A program made the position numbers and the translations under genes. Of a stretch of DNA of 64,000 nt, positions 19,837-31,665 are shown in pieces; positions within the stretch are counted from its first letter, which is position 1; each line of letters begins with the position of its first letter. The stretch is taken from assembly GCA_033296885.1 (NCBI GenBank), contig MU863876.1:620001-684000 (forward strand), in the 5' to 3' direction. The notes under the pieces were generated by a model. It had not been told where the DNA came from. It saw only the letters and a program-made list of their open reading frames with translations, and searched no databases. Source of the DNA: Triangularia verruculosa. Lineage: Eukaryota > Ascomycota > Sordariomycetes > Sordariales > Podosporaceae.

Positions 19837-22124
19837 TGAATCCAGGGGTAGCTAGCTGTGTTATGTCATCCTCCAAAAATACACGTGAGAAAGTGCCAGT
19901 GAGATTTTATGGATGAAGACGTAAAGTAGGTAAAGTACCCTGCATTTGACTTAGTTCTTATATCGCAGAGAGTTTGAGACATGCAGATGCAGGCACGAGA
20001 TGAGGAGATATTCAGCTCAGCTCGTGTTTCAACGCGCTGAATGGCAGTCGGCAAAACATTGCACCGTCTTATCTACGCGCTTGTGGCGTTTCCTGGCAGA
20101 TTGAGCAGACGGAAACCCGGGGTCGGAGCGGGGGAAGCCGGGGTCGCTTTCGCTGCTTTCCGCGATTCCAATTGCCAGGTTGAGTTTGGGGCTTGCATTT
20201 ATGGCCTTGGCATTGTCACGAAGAATCAGCCACTAATAAATCTACATGGGTCGCCATTGGCTGCTTCGCATAAGACACCGCTGCCCATTTTCAACTGAAC
20301 CCCGAGGGTTCAAGCTGAGATGTTAACATCAATCGCACATGTCCCTTCGCAAAGCGGAAGGGGCACTGAGGGCTTGGGAGTTTAGGGACCCGGGGGCTCA
20401 GGGGCTCAGGGGTTCAGGGGCTGCAAAATGCTGGCACCCAGGGTTAGGGTCTTCGTCTTGGACCAGCGGTGGCGGTATGATGCTCCTACCTGATTCGGCA
20501 TAAGTGCTGACTGTTTGATGAAGCAGAGACAAGTGGATTATTCATCGACTACCTAGTCTGTAAATAAATAAACAACTGATGTCTGTGTAGACCGGCTCAA
20601 AAGTTCGTGCGAGACCAAGACCGGCGTTGTGAATCTGATATGGCCGAGAGCCGATCCTCTACTGAGACTGTTAATACGAGGCTCTGCATTGCTGAGCTAA
20701 TATGTTCTCAGGTTGATCCTCCTTGATGCTGTTAGACCGGCTCGAGTGGGATATTCGGCAACTGCCGTACGGCGGCGTTGGCTTACATGTGCAAGAAATA
20801 ATTTGACTGCCTAAGGATTTCAAGTCTGCCTTATTCTTCTGCTACACACGTAAGGCTGCTGGCTGGATCCTTCAACCCGGGCCTTACTTGACTTCTACTC
20901 TCAAGACTTGCGGCACTTGGATTCCTTCCCGCCCACCCCCGACCCCCGCTGAACCACTCCCTCGGTGCTACCGACGGCGTGGAGTCATACGACGTTCAAT
21001 GCCAGTATGTGGCGAGCTGGTCTAACAAGGCCTCTCTGAAGGCGACCAAGGTACATGTGATTCCAGAGTGATCAACTGCTTGGTCATACAGCAAATGGTT
21101 TGTCAGCCCTCCGTTATACTTAGGTCTGATTGAGTTTACCGCAAAAAAGAAGCCTATTGGTTCCTCTCTGAGAATGAATTGCTGCCAATTGGAAGACATA
21201 ACATCTATCTTGGGAGATTAACTGTGGAGAACTGAGGTAAAAGTAGGATCATGTCATAGAGCTCTTATAGGTAAGAGACGGGTAGGTGGGAATTTACGTA
21301 CCTGCTAATTGTTAGAATTATTTCCTTGGGGTAAAATGTTTATTTCTATGCCACAGCTTCATTCCTTGATTACTCATGGTGGCTGGACTCATTGATTGAA
21401 GAGAAAAGGTCATTTTTACAGATGTTGCTGAAACTGCCAAAGGGTAGGAGATGGAGAGTTACGGTACCTACCTAAACATACGCCAATGTACCTCTCTAGC
21501 GTCTTTGAACCTTACCTATGTATGGAGCACAGGGCGATGGCTTTTAGTTACTGCCTAGACCCAGTTCGCGGTTGCTGATCTATCACAATGGCGAGATTGA
21601 ACTACCTACCTTACCCTACGAAGGGATTGTTTGAGTCGATGATCTTGACTTCATCTTTCCGTCTGCCTGGTCAACCTATGACGAAGACCAAGGTATTCAA
21701 TTTATCGGATCATGGCTTTTTACTCGAGGGGGCGGCGGCCGACAAAGTGGGTAAGGTAGGTAGGTGCTGAGTCCAATGCTCGACTGACCTGAGATTCTCA
21801 GTCTTGGCTTGTATCCACAATCGTTCACTGGGGTTGATGATGACTTCCTAGGGACATTTCACAGCCAATTAACATCCGGTTTACGCACAAGACAGATGGG
21901 CATGGAGCAAGAGAGTCTAACTTGTGTGATGGGGCAGTAGGCAGCCGCCTCATGCGCTCCAGTATCGCGGACCGAGCCAATTTGAGCTAAGTCTATGTGA
22001 ATCAAGAGAAAGCTATAATAATGGGAGCATCCTTTGAACCCTCGGCCTATTCCCTAACGATAAGAGCCATCCTCAATCATACACCCGGTCTTACCTCTCA
22101 CAACCACGCTCAGGATCGCACAAC
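19837..22124. other. Intergenic region
   Basis: About 2.3 kb with no gene I can support. It holds a short G-rich tandem repeat (20392-20423), a telomere-like ACCCTAACCC on the minus strand (20441-20450) and several AGGTACCT-like words (for example ~21464). The last ~150 nt, CA/CT-rich before the ATG at 22125, are probably the promoter of the dioxygenase gene. Confidence 0.5.
20392..20423. repeat. Short G-rich tandem repeat
   Basis: Four near-identical units of GGGGCTCA in a row. The strand is G-rich in runs of four or five, so it could fold into a G-quadruplex (inference). Confidence 0.65.
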
Positions 22125-23441
22125 ATGACTATGCTCGATGCTGCCACCGCTCCAGCGCCCTACTACTCTCGGGGTCTTCGTGCGCGCTTCAATGTTGATC
22201 GGATCCGACTGGAACAAGCTCAAGCAGACGTCCTGCTCAATGGGGGCAAATACGCCGACATTGAGTACGACATTGATGAAGCCAAGTACCGCGCTCGATC
22301 AGCTGCTCGCCTCAAAGCGGGCGGCCTTCCCACATCAGTACCCGAGGGTTGGCCAAGAAAGCTCTCCGGGCCTCTAGTCTGGGGCTCCAACTCTTTCCCC
22401 TGTGAGGATCAATATGTCTATCACCTTACCCAAGCCGACAAAGTCGAAATCCTCTCCGCTCTGTCCTTCTTCAAGTCCCAGAAACTTGACTCCCAAAAGG
22501 TTACCAAGTACCTCTTCCCTCTTCCCAACCTCGGCCCTATCCTCTCCAGCATACGCAACGACATCTACTTCGGCAAAGGATTCCACATCATCCGCGGTCT
22601 CAACCCCGACGACTACCCGCTCGCCGACCTCACCACCATCTACCTCGGCCTGTCTTCTTACATCGCCTCCCGCCGCGGCCGCCAGGATCAACGCGGATCA
22701 ATGCTTATCCACGTCATGCAACGCGGCGATCAATCCGCCGAGTCCACCCTCCATGACAACATCTACTCTTCCGACAAGCCGTTCCACACCGACACCGTCA
22801 CCGACACCCTGTGTCTCTTCACCCAAGAGTTGGCTTCGTCTGGTGGCCGATCCGTCTTTGCATCAGCATGGACAGTCTACAACGAACTCGCTGCCACCCG
22901 CCCCGACCTCATCCACACCTTGGCCGCACCAGACTGGCCTTTTGACACCTACGGCCGCGATCCCCCTTTTTACCGCAGGGCGTTGATGTATTACCATGAT
23001 AACAATCTCATCACGTCTTTCTCTCGCCGTTTGCTGGTCGGACATGCCCCGTTCACTCCCCGCAGCAAGAACATTCCTGGTCTGACCGAAGCACAAGCCG
23101 AAGCGCTCGATGCAGTGCATTTCATTGCCAAGAAACATGAGATCAAACCCAGGATGGAGAGAGGGGATATCCGATTTGTCAACAACCTCGGCCTGTTGCA
23201 TCGAAGAGAAGCGTTTGAGAACGTGCAAGGGACGAAGCCGAGGCATTTGGTGAGGATCTGGCTGAACAACGATGAGGGCATGTGCTGGAACTTGCCGCGG
23301 CCGTTGAGATTGGCGTGGGCGAGGGTGTTCGATGATGACTTTGAGGAGGGGACGGACAAGAGGGGGAGGTACTGGGATTATGCGCCGTTGAGGCACCCGG
23401 TTACAGGCAGGGTGTTGAATACGGGTGGTTCTTGCGACTGA
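22125..23441 (+). CDS. TauD/TfdA-family Fe(II)/2-oxoglutarate dioxygenase
   Basis: Single exon, 438 residues. The metal site is the HxD pair FHTD (His221, Asp223) with a distal His359 (LLHRREAF), and Arg377 in VRIWL is placed to bind 2-oxoglutarate. These are the landmarks of the taurine dioxygenase superfamily. The N-terminal ~100 residues with VPEGWP and the ending RHPVTGR fit the common fungal TauD-like group of about 400 residues. The substrate is unknown; fungal members act on taurine-like compounds, small amines or secondary metabolites. The start is the first Met, preceded by a CA-rich leader. The next gene converges on it 105 nt away. Confidence 0.9.
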   Translation: MTMLDAATAPAPYYSRGLRARFNVDRIRLEQAQADVLLNGGKYADIEYDIDEAKYRARSAARLKAGGLPTSVPEGWPRKLSGPLVWGSNSFPCEDQYVYHLTQADKVEILSALSFFKSQKLDSQKVTKYLFPLPNLGPILSSIRNDIYFGKGFHIIRGLNPDDYPLADLTTIYLGLSSYIASRRGRQDQRGSMLIHVMQRGDQSAESTLHDNIYSSDKPFHTDTVTDTLCLFTQELASSGGRSVFASAWTVYNELAATRPDLIHTLAAPDWPFDTYGRDPPFYRRALMYYHDNNLITSFSRRLLVGHAPFTPRSKNIPGLTEAQAEALDAVHFIAKKHEIKPRMERGDIRFVNNLGLLHRREAFENVQGTKPRHLVRIWLNNDEGMCWNLPRPLRLAWARVFDDDFEEGTDKRGRYWDYAPLRHPVTGRVLNTGGSCD

Positions 23442-23546
23442 AATGGGTTCTTTGAACACTGAATATCTTGCGCTTTTTCCTTTTGTCTAGACGGTTTGTT
23501 GGTGATAGATAGGTACATAGAGGCGTTTCTGCTTTTTCGTGACATC

Positions 23547-26016
23547 TCACTCGTTCTGTTTTGGCTTCCACTCTTCGTCAAATAGCATAGAAATCCAGTA
23601 CAAATCATGACCCACTTCTTCATTCTCTCTGACAGCTCTGATCGCATTCTCTGTGATTGTTTGTTAGTTTGTCAGGTCATAAAGCTAGAATCTCTGGACA
23701 AATAAAAACCCACGTCTGTTACGGTCCCGGACCATCTCAGCTGTCGCTCTCACAAAGTCGACTTGCTCTTCAGTCAAGTCTGCTGCCTTAGCCAGGTCCT
23801 TTCTTCCTTCCTTTGTGTGTAGCGGCAACGAAAATGGCAAAACCCCTCGGTTGATGTAGTGAAAGTGGGCAAGCATTGTCTGGGCACCGCAGTGGTGCTC
23901 TTTGATACTGGCAGGGTTGGCGTACTTGTTCTGGTACGGTCAATTATCCTGCTTTTGACTGTGCTAAAAAATAAGATCAGACTTACCGGCATGTCATACT
24001 GCCTCGCGGTCTCCTCGTCCCTTCTCGTGATCATCGCACAGCTGTGAAGCAGCACAAACATCACTAAATAGATCGTAAACCAGTATTCCCTCTTTTTCGC
24101 CAAAACCAAGTCATTCAGCTGCTTCAATACGGCCTTGCTCCATGGTCGGAGAAAGGTAGTGTAGTTGATGCACTCGAATTGCGCCGTCATGATCAATGGC
24201 ATCGGGATCTTATTGTCGTAAAGCGGGTGAGGCGTGCCGCCGAGCGTGTCATCTCCGCAGATATGCACTGGCGAGCTCGTCATGCGGCACACGGCCCAAA
24301 GCCGAAAGGTATTGGACAGTACCGTTTGCTCTTGTTTTGTCTGCGTTCCATCAGAATGGTATGATCATTTCGGGTTGCTGGGCAATAGACTCACCTTTGC
24401 CAAACCAACCTGCCTGAAAGCCATCAGGTATGTCTCCCAGAGCAGCTCATCCCTGCCCACTGTCGCTGTTATAAAATTGTAGATATTGCCATCCACAAAA
24501 TCCTTCATTCTCTCGGCCGTGCTCCTCATATCTGCTATTGCGAACCTCGGCAAAGGTACTTTCCTTACCGTTCCATTCACGGGGTCGATGAACTCGTCTT
24601 CGATCAAGTCACCCTCGGCGGGTATGAACTCCCTGACTTGAAACTGGAAGGGAGTTGAAACATGGAGATGGGTGACGACTATGGTTCTGATGCTAGAGGA
24701 AGGCGCCCAGTCTGAAGATGGGATGTCGACGATGTCCATGCTTTGCCAGCGGCGGCTGAAGAGCTGATAGGGAGCCTTTTGCTCGCGGTAGAGGGAGGCA
24801 TCAGTGATGATGTACCGGTAGCAAGGCATTTTGCTCAGCGTTGGACCAGTCATGAGTTGACAGGTTAAGCAAGGCCCAGATGGGAGAGAGGGATCTGGAA
24901 GGCACTGATCGAGAACTTCTGTTAGTGGCATGACCATAAAAGTCATGAGAACGGCCTTTGGTAGGTAGGGTGGCAGACATACACGTCCTCTGTTCATGCG
25001 GCATCTAATACATGACTTCAGCTGGCGAGTAAGAGCTGTAGTGCGTTTCTTAGCGTCATCGGTAAATGCGCCCCGTCTCTTCGGCCTAGCCTTATCAACG
25101 GACTTGGCTTTGGTAACAGAGCTTTCACTGCTCGGCTTGATTTTGCTCTTGCGGCGAATTCGCTTCGGGTTGTTATCAGCCTGGAAGTGTTCTAAAGACC
25201 AATGCGGGTTCCTATACTCACTGGTGGTAGAGTCCAGACTTTACTCGGACCAAGGGCAGAAGCTATGCTGGTATTGGCAACCAACAAGGGGGTCGCCTTG
25301 GGGGATATTTCACCCCCGAGGAAAGGCTGTGGTTGGGCATCGCACTGCAAGTCGACAGATTCCCTGATATGGGGGAGCCCCTCAGCGTTTGGGTAAGAAA
25401 GGTCAGGTGTGGGGATGGTCTCGGGCGACGCGCTTGTGGATGCACCTTCCGTTATCCCACAGTCTGGTGAGCAGAACTGAGCCTCCGTGAAAGGGGACAC
25501 TAAGAGTTCAGGCTCTGGACTCCGGTGGCCTCTCTTTGAAGTTTCGTCAGGTGACGGTAGCAGGTAATCTTTTAGATCGCCGTCGTTCTCCGTTGTCTTG
25601 TGCCAGGTATCTTCAGCGGGAAACCTCGATGTGGAGTACGGATTTGAGGCGCGTGTGAACCACCCCTGGTAAGAGCCGCCAAGAGATGGTGACCATACTT
25701 CAAGACCTTCTCGCCAGTCCGCATCGCTTAGACTTTCGACTTCGTGTGGCCCGAATGTCGAGCTGCAGTGCCCCGGCCAACCACGATAGCTGGTCAAGAG
25801 TTCTTGTGGGGTAATCATGTTGCTATGCGGACTGTTGCCGTTTTCTGTAGAGGCCTGACTTTCTGTTCCCGCGCTCGCATCGTGAGGTGAATGTCGCAGG
25901 ACTGTCGGTGAGTCGGGAGCTGGAGAACGCATTCTGCTGTCGTAACCACTGCCAAGAGTTCCCAGGTGCTGCTGACATGCATCGGTCTTAGTCAGACCAA
26001 TCTGACGAACATACAA
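23547..26016 (-). CDS. Zinc-cluster-like regulatory protein
   Basis: Six exons, 26016-25222, 25180-24983, 24904-24395, 24340-23987, 23930-23714 and 23650-23547, give 725 residues. The first ~265 residues are Ser/Pro/Gly-rich and disordered. A basic segment (KRIRRKSKIK) precedes a cysteine motif split by an intron: C-x2-C-x6-C-x10-C-x2-C, beginning CIRCRMNRGRC. The sixth Cys lies 12 residues on rather than six, so it is a variant zinc cluster. The C-terminal ~330 residues contain NTFRLWAVCRM and AQTMLAHFHY blocks, which I recall from fungal proteins of this architecture. It is probably a nuclear regulator. The first intron is only 41 nt. The 5' end is uncertain: Met at 25932 or an extra upstream exon is possible. 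Confidence 0.78.
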
Positions 26017-26667
26017 GACAGAAAAGCCGCCGAGACGTAATTACCTATGCTGTTACAGAGAGCAAGGAATAAGAGTACTGCCAGAAACACAGATATTGCA
26101 TTTGTTGTTGGCCAAAGGTGCCTATGCTGGACTTCGCATGAAGTTGACTCGTGTCATGATCTTGTTCGGTGTCGGGGACCGGTTTTACCCCGCCCACCGA
26201 TGGTGAGATTGGAAAGCGAACGCGCATTGGACAGCTGTCAGCCGATTTCGGCTATCTTGTTCCTCTTTGGTCAAGTGGCGCGGTCGTCGCTGGTGTTATT
26301 TCATCAGTTTTACTGGTGTTGAAGATCACAGGCCTTGTAGGGCTGGGTCTTTGAGACTTTCAATGGAATCCACAGGACATCTGCCATGCTGATTTCAGGT
26401 ACCGAGAGTCGAGTGACAGCCCAGAAGAGAGAAAAGCTTGGTCAGGGCAGGAAGTGTCCCGATACGTCAGACTGGCTGCAGGGTCGGAACCCTTCACATG
26501 GCTGTCGCGTGGCTGCAAGTCATTTACCCAGGTACGCCATCTCCAATTTCAACTTGAACCGTGATTCATGAGTTCGCTCAATACCTTTGGGTATATATTT
26601 TCGTCCCAATCAAGCCACATCGGACCGCCTCGTTACCTTACCAGGTCCAGTTCTTCAGCCTTCTAAA
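26017..26667. other. Intergenic region
   Basis: About 650 nt upstream of the zinc-cluster-like gene and downstream of the DUF3433 gene. A GTAATT donor-like site near 26043 hints that a 5' exon of the zinc-cluster-like gene could lie here, but I could not resolve it. Confidence 0.4.
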
Positions 26668-29600
26668 CTAAGGTACCGCTCCAGGCTGTGAACTTGGAGG
26701 CGCCCTTGCCCGAATCGCGGCGGCACCCATGGGAGCTGCACCACCAACCAACTGAATCTGGCTTCCGCTTGCTTGCCCTTGCCGGCGGGCTCCCATACCC
26801 GGTGATGCTGGCGAGTTTGCCGTCATCATATTGCCCATGGGAATCTCTTCATCTTCCACCACCCCGATTGTGTAATATTTGCCCCTCCCGCTCGGCGGAT
26901 CTTGCCCAAACCAACCCATCCGAAAGTTGACCCTTTTCTTCTCAAAGCAATCGCCCAGCTCTTTCTCTCCCATCCACTGCACCCCTCCTCCCGGCATCGG
27001 TGGCAAATGTGTGAAGACAGTCGAGTCGGCGAGCAGGCTGGCGATGGAAGCTATGCTGCCTGGCGATTTTGGGATTTGCACCGTGGTCGTGATGGCCATG
27101 GAAGCGATAGTCAGGATGAACATCGAAGCGAGGACGGCAACTAGGATCCACGTTGCCCGTGGCGATTGCAGAAGTCGGTTCTCAGACTCCTCGGGCGTGG
27201 TGGCTTTGGCCGCTGTGGTCTCTGGGACAGGGGTCAAGGGGACACGAATTGCGTCCGTGTTGGCCATTATTGACCGGCCATCGTAGTTCAACGTCTGGGC
27301 ACGAATGATGCCGTGTTGCTTCTTGATGGCTTGGATGACGTTGTCGGCGGTGGCGCTGCTAGAGAGGTCCGAGAGAGGAAGTGACAGCTTGCCGTTGATG
27401 AGACTGCCGAAGAAGCGATCGAGGAGAGCACCGGGTGGGTTGGTGTCGACCAGAGGGTTGTCATTCAGGGGGTCGAGGAAGTCATATAAATGACCGGGGT
27501 CGCCAGAGAAGTTGTACGGACGATGGCTCTCGGTGATGGGAATTGGCAAAGAGTTGCCGCCGCTATCCATGATGAGGTCTGGGCCGTGGAGGGTGACGTC
27601 GAAATCCTGCTCGACCGCGCTTTCAGTGCAAGAGAGACTGGCTAAAAAGACGATCTTGCGATTTGCGCAGCGGCCCCACATGTAGTTTGTCACGTCCGGG
27701 AGAGGACCGGGCAGAGCAGGCCAGCATGAGGAAGATAGGTAAGATCCGCCAAGTGATCCAGCGAACTGCTTGTGCTTTTGACAATTGAGCTCGGTGAAGC
27801 AAGTCATGTTGGCTCCTTTGTGTGGCACATTGATACCTTGATCGGCTGATATGCCCGAGGTCGTCTCAGTAACATTCAGACGACAGTCCAGATTAACAGA
27901 GACAGCGGGGATACGAGCTTTAACTGTCAGACCCGTCATATTGAGTGAATCATGTCCATCTTCGGCGACCAGATGCTGCGTATGAAATGCCCACTCTTCG
28001 TGGGACCATTGTGGAAATCTGAAGTTGAGGTCTTTGCCCAGGAGCAGACTCCCAATAGCAGAAGGAGCTTGCCATGAAACTGACCGGTAATCGGCAGAAG
28101 CAAACTGAGTGACCTGCTGCAAGCGTACACTAAAAGTTGTCTCGAGCTGCTCAACAGCAAATAATGCATTGCTCACGATTGGGAGAAGTAATGCCAAGAT
28201 TGCAATCAGCTTCGAGACCAGGACGGAAAGGTTGAGTGGCTTTAGAGTCCTTTTCAGCGTGAAAATGCCTAGTTCATTCGTGTATGACACGGACAAGGCT
28301 CTGTCGAAGGGGTCTTGGCGAGACTGCAGTGCCATGAAAGGGGCAAGGGCGCGGATGCTAAAGTCGCAACCCCTGACATAAACTGTCAAGGCTTCCATGA
28401 ACAGAGTTGGTAAGATTGTCCACAGGTACTGAATATTAGAATTATCGCTAACACTCAGGAGCCCGTTATTTATGTTGGAGCAGTCGAGAAGCCAGACGAT
28501 AGTGGCCAGTATGGCGCCCGTGGCTAAAAGGCCCAAAAGTCGAGACCAAAGGCGGAGGCCAGTTGGCGACCACGGGACAAAGCTTTGTGGGTTGTTAGTC
28601 GGCGATTGGCATGAGGCTGTTGCAGCTTGTGCGTTGGATTGTGTATGGTCCTCAATGTGAAAGGTTGGGGAAAGAGAGCTTTCGGGCGAATCTCTGAGCA
28701 CAGTGCGGTAGGTCCCCTTCAGCAGGCGCTCGACTTCCTCAAGCTTTGAGGAGCCAGTTCCGTGTAAGTTCTCTAGAAAGTCCGAGCTCTTGGAAAAGAC
28801 AACACAACTACCGGATATTGTGTCGGGATCCCGTGGAATGAATCCTGCTGCACTGGGGGCCCGATATACCATCCACGCAGCCAACAGAGCCATTAAAACA
28901 AATCCACCAGTCATCCCGTGAGCCACGTTGTTATTGACAATCAGACGGTTTTCCCTCATGGAAGCTGTTGCGTTTGCCGCTCCCGAAATAGGCGATCGGT
29001 AATTGTAGTGGGTAATCAGAGCGCCAAACTGTTTGATCCAAGCCGCGATCACGTCTTCCAAGACAGCGGACTCCAGAAACTCTGTTACGTTTGGCGGTTG
29101 ACCATCCCGTATGAGACTGGCTCCGACCCGGAAGGGACTCAGCTGCAGTTCCTTCGTATAATCGCTGCCTGAGTTTGCTTGCATGTCTGATCCATACCGT
29201 TCATTGTCTAGGCGATGGTCAGAGATTTGTGCCACGATATTTGTTCCGGTCATCACATCTCTCTGTCCAATTGGAATAACCTCCGGCTGCAAGCCATTCT
29301 CCTGCTTGACTGTGACATCGCCCACCACTAGCCTAGACTTGCACATAATCTGTGACGAAGACAGGTATCTCAGGTTGGCTCCTTGTCGCTCAACGGCAAT
29401 CACGGCTGCAAAAAGGATATCTTTGCCTCCTTGACCTTCTCCTATGCCACCAGGTTCACATGCTGCTCTATCGTCGTACATCCAGAAGTAGCTTCTGCCC
29501 TCCGGTATGGGAAGCGAGTTTTGGGCCTCTATTGCAAGAAAGAATTGACGAGACCGGCAGTAGCGTGCACTTTCGAACCGAATGAAGAGCGTATCAGGCA

Positions 29601-30895
29601 CGTCTGGCTTCGACACAGGCTGTGCGAGTGAGGGAGCTTCGCACTCAAGCTCGACTGATGCAGCTTTGACATTCGCTTGCATGACCCAGATCGAATCTCT
29701 GGCGATGCCACCGTCCGATAAGAACTGCTGAAAGGCATAACCTGGCGCATGTCCACTGGGCAGGGTAACGTTGAGCGTTATCATCCCATTGATAGTTGTC
29801 ATGGGAATGCTCTGAACCGAGAGATTGCGACTCGGGGCAGGCACTGCAATGAACTCATCCTGCACCAGGATCTGAATTGGAAAGTCTCCCATATCCATGG
29901 GCTCCAAGTTGATCAAACCGGTCGAGATCGTGATTTGTATCCAGATCACAACTGTCACTACAATTGCTGCAGCCACGAGCGGGTCGCCATAACGCAGGGC
30001 TCGCCATACTGCCTTTGGAAGAGACATGTTGACATAATCGACAAGAAGTGTTTGGGCTGCTTTTCTTTGAGAATTTTTCTCAGCCGGTTGGCCTGGCGCC
30101 CATGATGCTAAACGGATCCAAGGGCTGTATCTCATGGACTGGTAGGCCACCCGGGCCCAGAAAGTGTTGATGATTGTCAAGACTGAGTGGCAAGGATTGT
30201 CAGACTTTTGCGTCAACCGTACCGGAGAAGATGCACAGCTTACTGATTGTTGGGAAAAATGTCCAAAGCCAGGATAGCGACTCATCTGCCGCCTGAAGCC
30301 CGTTCCACTGGTATGAAAGCCAGTAAATAAGCTGGACCATGGCGGCCAGAAACAGAAATACGAGAACAAAAGCCATCAGAATGGTCTTCTGAAGGTATAG
30401 CGGTCGCCATTTCCCATACGGAGTTTTGGGAACTGATGGTGTAAGTGGTGGGCTCGAGCCGGCAGTCGAAGCTATTATTGCAGGTGAAGCGGGAGGGGGA
30501 GGTATACCATTAGATGTAGCTGGCTCCGGTGTGATTTGTGGGGAAGATGCGGGTTGTGTCAGTGTTGAGGGACGTGGCTCTCCCGAGGTGGCAGTTGCCG
30601 TGGATTCCGCTTGAGCTTGAGACGAAAGTTGAAGGGGCAAGCCATGTTGACAATGAGAGCCTGAATGAGACGCGCTCGCGTTTGCGGGAGGGGTGATGAT
30701 GACAACTGTTTCGTCCGGAAGATTGCGATGTCCATTACTGGTGGGCAGCGTTCCGGATGTAGGGGAAGTGGAGCCATTGCTCATTGACGTTCGTGAACCT
30801 GTCTCGCTGACGGAAGATACTGGGGAGGGTACCTGTGCCAGGTCTTGTGGGTCATGTTCCCCGTTGGCGAATGCTGATCTGTCTCCCTCAGACAT
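26668..30895 (-). CDS. DUF3433-type multi-pass membrane protein, duplicated
   Basis: Two exons, 30895-30244 and 30182-26668, give 1,388 residues. After ~155 disordered Ser/Pro/Thr-rich residues comes KWRPLYLQK and a membrane span, then SLSWLWTFFPT, a helical region and a second span (PLVAAAIVVTVVIWI). An extracellular-type domain with scattered Cys and N-glycosylation sites follows, then another span. The same order recurs in the second half (SPTGLRLWSR plus span, IQYLWTILPT, RTLKPLN plus span, large lumenal domain, span near ATWILVAVLASMFILTI). These are features of fungal DUF3433 proteins. Function is unknown. A plasma-membrane or wall-facing role is inferred from topology. Confidence 0.85.
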
Positions 30896-31665
30896 GGTGG
30901 CTTACAAGATGCCTGCCGAAGATGGAAAACCTACAACTTCAAGGGTACAAGCTTGGTATTGAGAAAGATGGTGACAATTGAACAAGAGCTTTTGTATGCC
31001 TGCCGATCTCCAGTTAGACGTCATGTTGGGGATATATACTCGTTGAGTTTATACGACTCACAGTCCGAATGAATGACATCCGACTGCCACTGCAGCCCAG
31101 ACCAGGCTCTGAAATATACCTTGACCTGCGATCGAGTCGCGGTACACGAGCAGCCGCCCGTAAAGTGGCGATGAGCATTGGCGTAGGCTGAGTGCGATGC
31201 AGCCGCCAATGATAGGTTGAATTCAGGGTCCCTGTAGGGGTCCATCTTTCTTTTCGGTGAGGTCTGTTTCAAACTTTTCAGCCAGATGTCACACTGCAGA
31301 CAGAGCCTCGTCTCTCAGCCTTTACGTAAAGCCCCAAGAGCTCTCGGTCCAGAACGTAAATTCGGCGGCGGGCCCATGATTTTCTCGACCGGGCAGGGTT
31401 GATGATGACCGATCGGCAGCGAACTGCGTGGTGACTACATATTTGCAAGCAGCATCTTCTCGTAGATCGTCGTCGACGGATGTGGAACATGCAATTCTGG
31501 TGAGGCACAGCCAAAAGCAAGATACGCGCTGAGACTCCCCACTCTTGAGTGATTGGTGCCACGAGCCGCTGCATTGGTGGCCCGTGTTCAGCTTGTTAGG
31601 CATAATTACCTAGTCTCAGAGCTCATTTCCCTCGACCGGAAAGAACAACCCCAATATTACCTTAC
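30896..31665. other. Intergenic region
   Basis: About 770 nt with no gene I can support. Two minus-strand open frames (31021-31272 and 31322-31603) have no recognisable domain, no plausible splicing into neighbours and no coding character. Confidence 0.45.

Noticed and set aside
22402..22986. 194-codon Ser/Thr/Pro-rich frame inside the TauD gene
   Set aside because: Out-of-frame translation of a C-rich coding strand; the TauD frame has all catalytic residues.
31322..31603. 93-codon minus-strand frame between the DUF3433 and Clr5-TPR genes
   Set aside because: No known features and no phase-compatible splicing to either neighbour.
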